Part shown: positions 1-11,536 of the stretch, piece by piece
Layout of the letters: each line of letters starts with the position of its first letter
Position numbering within the stretch: the stretch's first letter is position 1
Source: Cylindrodendrum hubeiense
Lineage: Eukaryota; Ascomycota; Sordariomycetes; Hypocreales; Nectriaceae
Assembly: GCA_014621425.1 (NCBI GenBank)
Contig: JAANBB010000049.1
Location: forward strand, 1 to 64,000
Reading direction: 5' to 3'
DNA: 64,000 bases
The notes under the pieces: model-generated
Databases searched by the model: none
What the model was told of the DNA's origin: nothing
The model's input: only the letters and a program-made list of their open reading frames with translations
Program-made: the position numbers and the translations under genes

Positions 1-271
1 CCCCCCGCGTCCCATCCTCGCCGCGCCGCGCTCCCCGCTGCACACCCGCCTCCGCGAGTCCTTCACCACCACCGTCTCCGCCGCCGCCGCACTCGAGGCC
101 CGCGCCGAGGTCGCAGCTCAAGCTATCGCATACCTCCGCTCGCAGCGCCTGTACTCGACGCTTCTCGAGCGCTACAACCCCGGCATGGGCATGTCCACCG
201 AGGAACGTGTCCGGTTGACGGCACGAAAGGTCGGCATGGATTTGCCGGTTGAGTACGACATTAAGAAATAA
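1..271 (+). CDS. FMC1: ATP synthase assembly factor FMC1-like, C-terminal part
   Basis: The open frame (first full codon at base 2) runs off the left edge and stops with TAA at 269-271, leaving about 89 residues. The visible part is an alanine/arginine-rich helix, then the stretch LLERYNPGMGMSTEERVRLT and the end VGMDLPVEYDIKK. This resembles the C-terminal part of fungal Fmc1, a small LYR-type mitochondrial matrix protein needed for assembly of the F1 sector of ATP synthase. The call rests on remembered resemblance of that end; the N-terminal LYR segment lies outside the window. No intron is needed in the visible part. Another small LYR-family protein is the main alternative. Confidence 0.6.
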   Translation, partial: PPRPILAAPRSPLHTRLRESFTTTVSAAAALEARAEVAAQAIAYLRSQRLYSTLLERYNPGMGMSTEERVRLTARKVGMDLPVEYDIKK

Positions 272-833
272 GCTTGGGGTCGATGTTAAAGGGCCTACGC
301 TATCGTCCTCGAACGGCCAGAGGGCAGATATGATGGATACGCAATTGGCTCATGGCTACAGCCACGGGAGGAGATATTAAACGGGGAAACACATACCACT
401 CAGACACAACCACACCATCGAAATAGCTCGAAAACGACGCAACCCACACAGGATATTCAACCAACGGAGGGGAAAACAAAATGTACAGTTATAACGTAGG
501 CCTTATTGTGGAGAGGAACCGGCTCGGGCACCAACCTTGGATCCCGGCTCACGATTGTACGAATAAGTGTGGAATACACAGACTTGACACTAGCGACCAT
601 CATCTGGGGACGTCATCTTGGGGAGGATCCGTATTATCATATCTCATTCCATGTATGGGGCGGGGTTTTCAGTGTCATGTCGACTCTCAAATGAAGTATA
701 TACAAGAAATCAAGTCCAACGCTCAAGCCGTGTCAAGGCCATAGGGGTATCAACGCCTCTCTAGTCTTGCTCTGTCCATCTCCCGTCTCTTTCTTTTCTC
801 TTGGGGCTATTGAGCAGTTTGCACTGCTCTAGT
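272..833. other. Intergenic, convergent 3' regions
   Basis: Lies between the stop of the FMC1-like gene and the stop of the large minus-strand gene, so it should hold both 3' UTRs. Two short open frames at 481-744 overlap in different frames and look like chance. No repeat or RNA gene seen. Confidence 0.5.
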
Positions 834-3800
834 CTAGACTGAGCCCACGCCTCCATCCTCGAGCGCCTCGTCCCACCCGCCCATCTGCAGGAGAAACTCG
901 CCGAGCCGCTGTTTGACGTGCGTCACGTTCTCACCCAGGGCGCTTTTCCACTGGTCTCGCACAACGCGGACCTTCTCTTTGAGGTCCTCCGTCAAGCGGC
1001 GCTCTTCGGCCTGCCGCATGTGCTGCGCGCGGGCCTCGCGTTCCTCGGCGGGGATGGGCTTGCCGTCCGCCTCCGCCGTCTGCGTCTCCAGCACCTTGCC
1101 CTTCGCGTGGACAACCGCCTCCTTGACCTCATGTAGTAGGCACAGCAGGTTCGTATGTGACTCGATGAACTGGTGCGTGCTCTTCTCAGCGTGCAGCAGA
1201 AGGCTGAATAGGTACTGCATCGGGTACACGTGGTACATTGGGTTCTCCTCGAACTCGGCCGGGGGAATCTGGATGTTGAAGCCATCGAGGTCGAGCGGGA
1301 TGTTGTCGAGCAGCCCGCACAGCGGAGGTGCAAGGTCCCAGAAGGCAGATAGTTGTATCGCCACGCCGCGTTCAACGGCCTCCTCGATAACGGACCGGAA
1401 GTCTCGCGCCCGGTCCAAGACCTCGTTGGCGAACGCATACTCTCGCCTGGATGAGTCCTCAGCGAAGAAAGCCTCTGCCGATTTGAGCTTCTCCTCGTTG
1501 CCAGAAAGTCGATATGGAGTCATAACGACTTCACAATAACGGCCGTTACGATCCGAAAGGAGGTCATAGATGGCCCGGTGCAAAGACTCGCGAGCTTCAA
1601 AGATCCACTTCAGAAGCGTAAGCTTCTCTAGGAGCTCTGGTCTATCGTCACCCTCCTCTTGCGGCATGTCGGCGTCGTTCTGCCCATTGTCAAACAGATG
1701 ACGAGACACGTCATCAAAGAGTTCGGCAGCACGGGTGATGCGGCTCGTTAGCAACTCATTTAGGGGCACCACCACCTGGTTCTGAAACAGTTCGTATTCC
1801 GACTTTTCGAGCTCCTTCTTCTGGCCAACTTCGCTCTTCTGTGAATCGGATTCAATCGCCGCTGCATCTGCGTAGCTGATGTTTCCAGAGTTGATTTCCT
1901 GCTGCAGGTTCGCCCTGAGAGCACCTTGTCTCTCGGCCGCTGTCTTGGCGAACTGTTCCCGGCGCTTCGAGCTGTCGGCGGCGAATTTTTCCTTGGCAAC
2001 AGCGACTTCTGATAGCTCGGTCAAGGATCGGACTGACGTTCGGATCGAAGTCAGCTGAGGGTGACTGTTGTTGACGGCAGGATGATGCCTGGGATAGGGG
2101 GGCGGCAAGGTAACGAGACGGGAAATGTCCAAATACTCGCGGTTAACCGTAGAAACCGGACTTGAGCCCAGCGAGGTATTGGAGAATGTCAAGGGTTGGG
2201 GAGTCAAACTTGGCTCCGATTGATCATGCCAGCCCGTCTTCTCTGGTGGGTACTCTGAAGCTGAGCCCTGCTCACTCGTGTCTGCGTAGCCTGCCGAGTT
2301 CTGACCATCCTCGGCCCATTGTGTCTTCGAAACACCCATATACTTTGATTCCCGCTTGGATCGCTCTAACCTGGATGGATCACCTTGCTGCGAGTCCGCC
2401 TCCCACCAGCGACTCGGTGGCCTTCCTCGGCTGCTGTTTTCCGGGTTGTCGCTCACGCTCATACTGAGAATGGGAGACAGTGAGGGCATGTAGTTGCTGG
2501 CCCAGTTAACGTTGGTCGCACTGCCGGTCGCACCGCCACCGGGGGACACGGGGATGCCGGCAGAACTGGGAGCTGAGTGAGAGTTGCCCTCGGGCCGTTG
2601 GCTTGAACCAATAGATCCACGGTGGGAGCGCGTTGGTTCAGAAGAATCTGGAGTGAACTCATCGTGGGAAGTATTCGATTCCCGTCGCCCCGTCGCAACC
2701 ATCGGTCGGAAGAGATCGCGCGTCAGGTCAAAGATCTCTGAGCCCATAGCCCCAATAGCCCCGGAGTATCGTTCCCGTCTGATTCTCGATTCGTTGACAA
2801 TGAAGTCAGCGAACATGCGGACTCGGTCTGCATCCATGGGGGCTGTCGCCTCGTTGGCTGCGAATACCCGGAACCGCTCAATAGTATCAGCTGCAAACTG
2901 TTCCGCAGTTTGAGTGACAACTAAGTGTTTTGAGATGGGAATCGACCCAGATGCAGGTGGACGCGATGATTCTCGAGGGCGCGAGCTTGAGGCGGAGCGA
3001 ACGTGAGGCGGGGGAGTTGGGAGAGCCTTGGGAGCCACTGCAGTTGAGCTGCTGCCACCGTACTGAGTTTGCTTGGCGGGATATGGAGAGAAGGGCGGCG
3101 TTTCTGTCTCTGGATGAGGAAGCTTGGCGGATGGAAGTGCTCTGGGTGTCGAGTTCCTGGAATCTCCTTGGGTAAGGGAGTCGCCGGTTTTGGGTGGTAG
3201 TTCAACCAGTCCCCTCCCAGCACTGCGTGGTGTCGACCTGCCCAAGGTTGGTCTGCGAGTGAGTCCGCCCTTATCGCCGGCCACCACGATATCCGAGATC
3301 GAATTCGGCAGAGTATTGTCATCAATAGAGCCACGGACACTTTGCCGGGTTCGACTCTCCGTTCGCCTCTGAATGATCGTCTTGTCATGGCGCACCGCTT
3401 TGGTTCTATTTAAGGCGCCGGCGCTGGATGTGGAAGAACTCAGTGAGTCGATCTGCGGTTGGCTGGAACTGCTCGCGCCTGCGGTATCAATTGTTAGACC
3501 AGGAGAACGACCTCGAGATCGTGGGGCTGGCTGATTGTCAGAATCAACCCAATCTGCTGGTGTTGGTGGAACAGGGCCCAGATTCGTCACGCCGGTGGGT
3601 GGTCGACGTCGGGTGGGAGGAGATATAATAGGAACATTAGTCCGGTCTATACTCTGGACGCTTTGTGATCTCGACCCAGCTGGGGGTGGTCCTGGTGGAG
3701 GTGGAGGAAGAGGCATGCCCGGTTCCCATCTCGTCTGTGAGTCCGATCTTGAGCGAGCGGAGGTCGGTGTTGCTATGGCGCCAGCTGAAGCAGCTCGGCG

Positions 3801-4465
3801 AGCTGCTGGAGGAGCAAACCCAGACATGGAGCCCATATGATCTAGCGGCGACGGGTGGAGGTTGGTTTGTATTATCATGCTCTGTCTGTTGGGATGCATA
3901 GCGGGATGAGGGCCCGGTGAACTCGAGTTGCGGTCGTTTCGACGGCTCAATGAAGGCAGCCCAAAGCGACGGGAGGACCCTCCTGGAGGAGGAGGAAATG
4001 AAGGGTTAATAGGATTAAGAGCATGCGGCTCTGGAGAAGGTCGGTGGATGGTGGTGTTGATCCGCGGTGGTGGTGTCGGAGTAGACGCAGGTGAAGCTTC
4101 AAAGACTTGGCTGATTGGCCGCTGCTGCTGGCTCCTCGGCGGGCTATATGGAGGTGGTGGCAGTGGTGACCCTGAAGCTGTTAGTGAGCATGAGGGTTAC
4201 AGAGCCATGAAGCATAATGCTTACCTTGACCCTCGCCAGAAAATTGGCTGGGCCGCTCTGGGCCGCCAGCGGGCGTGGCGACCCATTGTTGGGGATTGTA
4301 GGGCTGAATGGTGCTGGCGGGGGTTTGAACAGAGTGGAGGTGGGAGGAGGTCATAGAGATGGCAGAGATGGGCGTGCCGTGAGAGTTGGAATAGGCGCCA
4401 AGGGAGGTTGTTGTGAGAGGATTGAGACCATGGCGGAGTCGCGTGGGATCGCGAGGAGAAGTCAT
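834..4465 (-). CDS. Large fungus-specific protein, disordered N-terminus and helical C-terminus (function unknown)
   Basis: Two exons give a 1194-residue protein: exon 1 is 4465-4225 and exon 2 is 4177-834. The 47-bp intron has a GTAAGC donor and CTAACAG acceptor, and the phase is consistent (241 nt in exon 1). The ATG at 4465 opens MTSPRDPTRLRHGLNPLTTT; the apparent start near 3950 is only an internal TTG. Roughly the first 650 residues are proline-, serine- and arginine-rich with poly-proline runs, typical of disorder. From about residue 780 the sequence becomes charged and helical, with coiled-coil-like stretches (for example AVAKEKFAADSSKRREQFAK). A folded segment contains LLDNIPLDLDGFNIQIPPAE and YPMQYLFSLLLHAEKST. 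I recognise no catalytic motif, signal peptide or membrane span, so I assign no function. The C-terminal half is the part likely to be conserved. Confidence 0.8.
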
Positions 4466-7400
4466 GGTGAAGGCGGGCTCCGTCGCGGAGTCGTTAAGAC
4501 AAGTCGGCTTGCTCTGCAACCAACAAGCCGTCCGGGGTGTTGCGCAAGTGGCAGCGCCAGGCAGAGCGACAACCAACAAGGGTCGTCACAGCGGACCAGG
4601 GAAGAGGGATGCCAAAGCTCGTGCCTACGCGCCTGCGTATCAGCTCCTGCGTTGTGGGCGAGCTCTGCTGCGGAATGCGTTTGGGTGGGCGGTTGGCTCT
4701 GCGGCGCGCGCGGTGGTGAGACGATGCTCAGACGAGGGGAGCCAAAGTCGGCAGTCGACGGTCGAAGAGCGCACTCTTGTTGCCCCACGCTCGCGCGCGT
4801 GTGTGTGCGGTGATCTGCAAGCTGGAGCGGGAGCTGGAGCGGGAGCCTGAGCGGCTCGAAACCCACAGGCTTGCTGCGAGGGGGCCGGGGGTTCAATTGT
4901 CCTGGATTAACCACTCCATGAGAGACGGGATTTGGTGGTGCGTGGTGAAGGCGAGGATAGTGAGTGAGGGAGAGGTTGGGAATTGGGGACCCCGCGACAA
5001 GACGAAATATGGCAGAGGATCCTCACTTGGCGTAGTCGGCGGCGACGGCGATTAAGGCCAAGGCTTTCTCGGTCACAGAGAGAGCAAGAGGGATAACTGA
5101 CTTTGGGACCCGGTCTTGCTGGGGTGGAGCGAGGTTGGATGTTGCGTGCCGGCCGACGAGGGTTGGGGTGGCATGTCGCTTTAGCATGTCGCTTTAGGTG
5201 GGACAGTCACAGAAGAGATCATGGTGATAACGCGAGATCTACTTGGTCCGGCAGCAACCCGACGCCCACAACCCACAATCCACAACCCCGGCTGGGTCTT
5301 GGCCGGTAGCCCTGCATGCCTTCATGCTACATTCATGCTACACGCTGTACTGTACGCTTTTGTCCGGCCGTGGCGGGCCCTCATAGTATTCCCACTATTC
5401 CCAGGCTGCCCTGCTGCGCCGGTACCGCGCATCTCTTGGAAGACGGTTCGAACGGCGTCTTCAAACGGGGGGCGAGCCGAAAGCATTTCCCACCCTGGAA
5501 TCTGGATACCGGGACCGATGACTAGAGTGGCCACGCTGGGGCCAGTTCTGTCCCAGCTGCCCGTACCGGACCCCAGATGGTTTCTTTTTTTAATGCCGGG
5601 ACGCCATCTGCTGGGACCCTAACGTAGTGGCTGACCTTGTACATTTCAAGCTTGATTCTCACTCAAAATCTGTCATTCACTCGTATCCATATTACATATT
5701 ACAGATTACCCCGTACCTTGTTGCTGGCTCGAGCACCTCCGTCCACAAGCGCCCAGGACGAGTTGTTTTCAACGGCATGAGATGAGAATCCTTGCCGCAT
5801 GCTAGCCTTCCTGGTCCGTCCGTCCCATCCTCGAGGCAAGGGACAGTCGCTGAATGACCTAGTGGACTTTTCCATGGCCAAAAGAGAATCCGTCCGCTCC
5901 CCCCAGTTCCCTCTAAACTGGGAGGAACCCGCCCCCGCTGCAGCCCAGAGCCGAGAGGTGGTGGAAAAGGGGCCGCATCTCTAAATCCATTGGACAGATG
6001 CTGGACAACCTATTTCTATTATTAGAGCAGCCCCATGGCAAACTGGGATCCTGGTTGGCCACGCCGGTTGACGATGCAGTTGCTGAGTGGAGCCGGCGCT
6101 TAAAATGTGCCCCTCCCTCCGCCTGTCACATCCCGACTTGGTGAGAACTGAGTCGAAGGCAGAGGCGTCACCGGAAGACGGCAACCTCTTTTCGGTTTGC
6201 ACGGACCTGCTCGGTGCATGACGGAGGCGAGCTCATGTGCAAGGGCCGTCTGATAGTGATGGAGGGTGAGTCGGCAGGGTCACTGGCTGGTGTCGGTGGC
6301 TTTGGGGGAAAATAACCGAAAAGACGGTCAGCGGTTTGCTGGAACCTCTAGCACGGGACGTAGCGTGCAGGCAAACTTTGTGACCTTCCATCAGCTTTAC
6401 GTATGAAACCGGTAAGCATTCTACATATGTAGTGCTCCATCGCCGGAGTCGTCCTGCAGCGCGGAGATGGGAGCTCCGGCAGGTGGATCCATGCGAGCTT
6501 CGGCCGACGAGCAACGCCCGGAGCCAACGGCGGTGCAGGCCCGTGAACTTGCATGTCCCGGGAGGCCACCTAGAAGGCCAAGACCACTCGGACGGACGGA
6601 GTCCCCGTTTCTGATTAACTGCAAAATACTTACAGTACCAGCTGACCAATTAATTTGGGAACAGTTCCCCTCCACCAGCTTTCAGCCTCCGGGCAGCCCC
6701 TCACTTCGACATTTATTGCATGATGATGGCCTCGTCCATGAAACTGGGCCCCGGCTCCCTTGGAAGCCCGGGCTTGCCTTCGTCCATCTGACTCGTCATC
6801 GGTATCATGGGGTAGATGTGGTGGCAAGGAGTAATCCTGGACCGGTGAGATGGCTGTTGGTATTTATAGTTGGCGGTGCTTGTCGGGTATCCCGCCCCCT
6901 GACACAGCACCAACCGGACGCTGCGGCCCGTCAAGGCGGCCTGGGGGCCAGGCGGAGGGACCTATTTGTGATTTCCGTGAATGACTTCAAATATATTCCG
7001 TTTTGAGCCTTTCATCGATGACCCTTGTTGGAGGAGTTCAGTCGGCCACTGTGGACAGCTGTCTTTCGCTCTGGGGAACACCTCGGCGCATCAATCCACA
7101 TTTCAGACCCAGTACGTACTCGACTCAATTTCTTTCAAGATGCAGCTGGATATTACAGTGGCACTTCATGGCGTTTGTTGACAATGAGATGTGGCAACAG
7201 TGGGGTAGGCTCTGGAGTCGGCTGCAGATTAATGTCCTGAGCGGATCCAAGCCCATTTCGATAATCATCTGCTTTCCACTTTCAAGGCAATGTCTTGAGG
7301 CATTAGAGCTCGAAGAAATTAGGAATTGTCCATGAAGCCCAGGCATTTTCGGCCTCAGATCACGACATCGATTCGCACGCAGACGGCATACAGTGAGTCG

Positions 7401-8108
7401 GCAGCCGCCATCATGGAGTAATACGGCATACATCACGTGTCTTATAGTGTTTCTGGGTCCCTACCTATCTCCTCATTTGACTTCTGCTACATAACTACAT
7501 ACTTTTTTGTGCATTCTGATTCAAGACTTGTCAACAGGCGTGCCGAGGCTGACATTGGGTTCGATCTCGGCTGTGAGAGACGAGGCTGGGGCTTGGCGAA
7601 AGGAAATGAGCCCCACATTGCTCAAGGTGGGGGCACAAGGCTCAGTGAAATTCTAGAGGGTTCTGAGACTCTCTTCCTCAATTCTCCATTCTCCATTCTT
7701 CTCTCCTGCCAATCCTCCCATCCCCGACTCCCCAAAACCAGCCCGCTCCTCTTCTTTTCCTCTTTTTCCTTTCTCCTCTTTCCTTCTTCCCATTCCTTCA
7801 CACTCATCCACCACACTCTCTCCTCGCAGCCTCGCCAATTTGTAAGTACTACCGCGCATGTTTCCTTGCCCACGCTCGCTTCGCAATTTTCCGTGATGAG
7901 ATATCAGCTGGCACCAGTCATAGAGTGACTTGTACTCCCTTCCTTGATGACTATAGCTGTGGTCTATGACCACTTCTGACCTACAATTGCGAACCCGCGT
8001 TCTTCAGCCTTTTGCTACAGTTCTTTGTCTGTTCTTCAGCTGACCCAATCAAGTTCCCAGATCTTTTCCCCGCCTTGAGCCGCTCGCACCGAGCCTCCCG
8101 AATTCATA
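4466..8108. other. 3.6-kb divergent intergenic region
   Basis: Separates the start of the unknown minus-strand gene from AHA1. It should contain both promoters and the AHA1 leader, which is very C+T-rich at 7660-7840. A 14-bp direct repeat (gcatgtcgctttag) occurs twice in tandem at about 5171-5197. Several open frames of 60-200 codons occur on both strands, the longest at 4217-4813 and 6467-7006. They overlap one another, have arginine/glycine-biased compositions and show no recognisable domain, so I treat them as chance. Confidence 0.5.
7842..8007 (+). other. Predicted intron in the AHA1 5' UTR
   Basis: A consensus donor GTAAGT at 7842 follows a long pyrimidine-rich leader. A branch-like CTGAC near 7976 precedes an acceptor TTCTTCAG ending at 8007, about 100 bp before the AHA1 ATG. 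A second possible acceptor ends at 8039. Inference from splice consensus only. Confidence 0.45.
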
Positions 8109-9261
8109 ATGGTTCTGCACAACCCCAACAACTGGCACTGGGTCAACAAAGACGTGTCGGAGTGGGCTAAGACGTGGTTTGAGAACAACCTCCTCAAGGT
8201 TGAGGCCGAGAACGGTGATGTCAAGGCCAAGATTAGCAAGATCCAGAGCATGGACGGTGATGTCGACGTCAGCCAGCGCAAGGGCAAGGTGATTACCATC
8301 TTCGACGTCAAGCTCGTCCTGGAGTACTCCGGTAAGGACACGTGCCATGCCTGGATCGCTCCTCTGAACTAACCCATGTCCCAGGATCCGCTCCGGGAGA
8401 GGACGACGTATCGGGCACCATCACCGTGCCTGAGGTCGCCCACGACACCGAAGAGGACGAGTACGTGGTACGTGAAGCTCCCTTCGCCCTTGTGCCTTCG
8501 GTGTTGTCGTAGAATATAGCTAAGTGACTCGTAGTTTGACGTAGACATCTTTGCCGAGTCCAAAGAGAAGCAGCCCGTTAAGGACCTTGTCCGCTCCAAG
8601 CTTGTACCCAAGCTGCGCGAGGAGTTCCAGAAGCTTGCTCCAGCCCTGATTGCTGAGCATGGCAAGGATATCCAGCATGCTCCTGGCTCCAACCCTTCCA
8701 GTGGCTTCACGACCCCTAAGGTCCATCCCCCGACCGCTGCCCAGAAGGCTGCCCCCACCTCCAGCTCCCAGACCAACGCTGGTAGCACCGTGAACACCAC
8801 CACTGTCACCGACAACGAGGAGTTCCGTACCACTGCCGATGAGCTGTACCAGACCTTTGTCGATCCCGGCCGACTGGCTGCTTTTACTCGGTCTCCCCTT
8901 AAGGTTTTCGAAGGTGCCAAGGCGGGCGGTAAGTTCGAGCTGTTTGGCGGAAACGTCACCGGCGAGTACCTCGAGCTCGAGCCTGGCAAGAAGATTGTGC
9001 AGAGCTGGCGTCTGGGCCAGTGGCCTGCCGGTCACTACTCCAAGCTCAAGATCGAGTTTGACCAGAACGACGTTGACCACGTCACCATTATGCGTGTCAC
9101 CTGGGACGGTGTTCCCGTCGGCCAGGAGGAGGTTACCAAGCGTAACTGGCTCGAGTACTACATCAAGAGCATCAAGCAGACCTTTGGGTTAGTCCCACAA
9201 CTCCCAACTTGATGAACCCCGGTCACTAACCATGTTGCGTAGCTTCGGCACCATTTTGTAG
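8109..9261 (+). CDS. AHA1: Activator of Hsp90 ATPase (Aha1)
   Basis: Four exons (8109-8331, 8385-8467, 8535-9187, 9243-9261) encode 325 residues, the usual size for Aha1. The cytosolic co-chaperone binds the middle domain of Hsp90 and stimulates its ATPase. The N-terminal Aha1 domain begins MVLHNPNNWHWVNKDVSEWA and carries the typical VDVSQRKGK and FDVKLVLEYSG segments (residues 1 to about 140). The C-terminal START-like domain covers about residues 193-320 (EEFRTTADELYQTF to YIKSIKQTFGFGTIL). The last exon contributes only six codons plus a partial one, ending FGTIL. Introns are 53, 67 and 55 bp, all GT-AG, and phases agree. The gene converges with SWF1. Confidence 0.93.
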
Positions 9262-9594
9262 ACGATCCCGCAAGGGTGGCTAAACGGAGTCGGGAGTCGG
9301 GGGACCACGGCGGAGAGTTTACAGAATCAATGCGCTCTATCTGAGGGTAGTACCAGGGGATTGATGACGCTACCACGGCGGCGGATGGAAGACGCTCACG
9401 CGTCTTCAGTGGCCTGCGCAAGGCCTAGAAGCGTGTGGATATGATTACAATGAGCGATTTGAATGATGAATAATGGATGGGCCTCCTTTATTGGCCAGAC
9501 AAGACGAGCTCGATGATGTCTCAAGTGAAGATAAAAATCTTTGTATGTAGTGGGAAGTATTTTATGCCTAAGATCTCATCTATCACCGCCACCA
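9262..9594. other. Convergent 3' region between AHA1 and SWF1
   Basis: 333 bp between two stop codons on opposite strands, presumably both 3' UTRs. Nothing else recognised. Confidence 0.5.
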
Positions 9595-10932
9595 CTACCG
9601 GGTACGACGTCTCCGTTCTACAATAGGTTCGTCTCCCCTGGTGCCGAAAGTGTAGTTGGGCACAAAGACATCAACAAGGTTGTCCCACAATCCCAAGTCG
9701 TACAAGTTCTCAATGTGATTCAGACTCCATACTCTCTCCCACGGGCCTTCTCCCGGTATGCGGCTGTCCTCCTTTGGCGGCTCCCCATCCATCGTGGTAA
9801 CAAGGACCTGCTCCGTTTCAACCGGCCAACGCGTGCACGCCGGCTCGACAAGCTTGTTTTTCGGCGAGTTGGGGGGCATCGAACGCCGGAACGCGTAGCC
9901 TTCCTGCATGTCCTCCTTCCACTCGGACCACTTGAGGGTCTCGTTGGTGGTGGTGCCGCAGTACACGAGGTAGAGCGTGTAGATGAGAAGACCCCAGATA
10001 AGTGGACAGGTCAGCAACGCAAGGAGCGTCGTGGCGCCGATGTTGACGTTCTCCTGGATGCCCCAGCCCCAGGCACCGAGGTACTGGTTCATGGACATGT
10101 TCTTAGGCGGCCACATTGACCAATTCGGGGCCTTCTGATAGATGCGGGCTGTAAGATGTGACAAGCCGAGAATGCCGCCGTATGTGCATAACAAGGCCGT
10201 GGAGGTTAGCAGAAGTAGGAACCAATGTTGGTTGCCGTAGCCGACGCACGAGTTGATAAAGATACAGTGATGGTCGGACTTGGCGACACAGCGCTTGCAG
10301 ACGCTGCAGTGTTTGGAGCGCGCAGGTTTGAGCAGGCGGCATGTCTTGCACTCGCGGCCAGGCCTGAAGAGTGTATGGTCGTAAGGATAGAGGGAAAGAT
10401 GGTAGTTAATGTTCTCCGGCGTGATATAGCCGGGGTCGCTGGCACAGGCGAGGTAGAGGAAGGTGTAGGGCATGGCGACGACGATGACAACTGTGAGTTT
10501 GGTGAAGGTGCCGATCTTTGGCCACATATGTGGGAGATACATGCACTCAGAGACGACGAGGATTGCGAGAAAGAATCCCTGGGATGGTCAGTCCATGATA
10601 CTCGCGATGCATGTCCTGGAACAAAAGGTTGATGCTTACCACAACGGTCCAGTGTCGATCATACACCATGAAGTTACCAAACCTCGTCAGATATCCCGAT
10701 ATCCTTCCACCGGTGAGAGCCTGGTCCATGGCCAGCACACCGTTGGGTATTTGAACCCATATTAACTTGTGTAGCTTGGCAATAGGAGTACGTCTTGAGA
10801 AAGTCAGCAAGCCTCCCTTGTACGATTCGCCAACACGTACCTCAAAGCAGGCAATCTGCCGAAAAAGGCCACAAAGACCATAAAAGAGATGAAGAGAACG
10901 AGGAGAACAGTTGTTTTGAATGAAAACATCAT
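9595..10932 (-). CDS. SWF1: DHHC palmitoyltransferase, Swf1 type
   Basis: Three exons (10932-10841, 10793-10640, 10578-9595) give 409 residues. The enzyme S-palmitoylates membrane-proximal cysteines of SNAREs and other transmembrane proteins in the ER. Visible features: an N-terminal membrane anchor (residues 3-24, FSFKTTVLLVLFISFMVFVA); a short motif RRTPIAKLHKLIW typical of the Swf1 branch; further membrane spans; and the cysteine-rich domain from C159 with the catalytic DHHC at about 184-187 (the next residues are IFINSCVGYGNQHWF). Two more hydrophobic spans follow. The first intron uses an AAG acceptor (47 bp), the second GTAAGC...CCCAG (61 bp). Two adjacent ATGs occur at 10932 and 10929, and either could start. 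The gene is divergent from RAP1. Confidence 0.9.
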
Positions 10933-11536
10933 TGCTGCTTTCTCAGAGGCTTAGGCCCTGAGGACGATTTGAGCAGTTAAGGGTTAAAATACACCAGCTT
11001 TACTACTTGGGAACGAGGTTGTGCGCTGAGGCTGCGAGTTGCGATCAGACTTCCATGATGATAAAAAAATGAAACAGAGGCTTGAGAAAATCGCATTTGC
11101 GACAGAAAAGGATGAGCACTTAGAGGCCAAAGACCCAGGAAGTACACGTAGTTGCGCGTGGCTTTGAGATCGTCAGCGGCGGACAGCCGGACAGTCCGGA
11201 TATGCCTATAGGCGGATGCCAATGCACCGATAACTCGATAGGTTGCCGCTTTGTCCGGGACACGTGATCGCGCGATCGCGTCCCTCGCGTTTGAGGGAGA
11301 CAGCAAGGAATTCAGTGAACCAGTAAACTACGGGCGGATTCAAAAGGGTCGTGATCCGAGGTTGTCAGTGCGATGAGTCGCAAATTTCTTCTTTGGCTCA
11401 CTTCTTTTTGGCTGGGATTTCTGAGAGTCCTGAGTTGTGACAGCGCTAGCCTGATTCTAATTGATCGGCCCTCGACGCGACGACTGATGAATGAGACGCC
11501 ACCTGCTCATTCTAAAGCGACAACTCACTCGCCAAG
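10933..11536. promoter_or_regulatory. Divergent promoter region of SWF1 and RAP1
   Basis: 604 bp between two oppositely directed start codons. It contains a CACGTG E-box followed by a palindromic CGCGATCGCG at about 11261-11280. No firm TATA box was located. The open frame on the minus strand at 10977-11306 has no recognisable features and is dismissed. Confidence 0.45.

Noticed and set aside
913..1539. 208-codon plus-strand frame inside the large minus-strand gene
   Set aside because: Complement of a well-supported exon; codon-bias shadow.
6467..7006. 179-codon plus-strand frame between the unknown gene and AHA1
   Set aside because: No domain, opposed by minus-strand frames of similar length, and no splice or start context.
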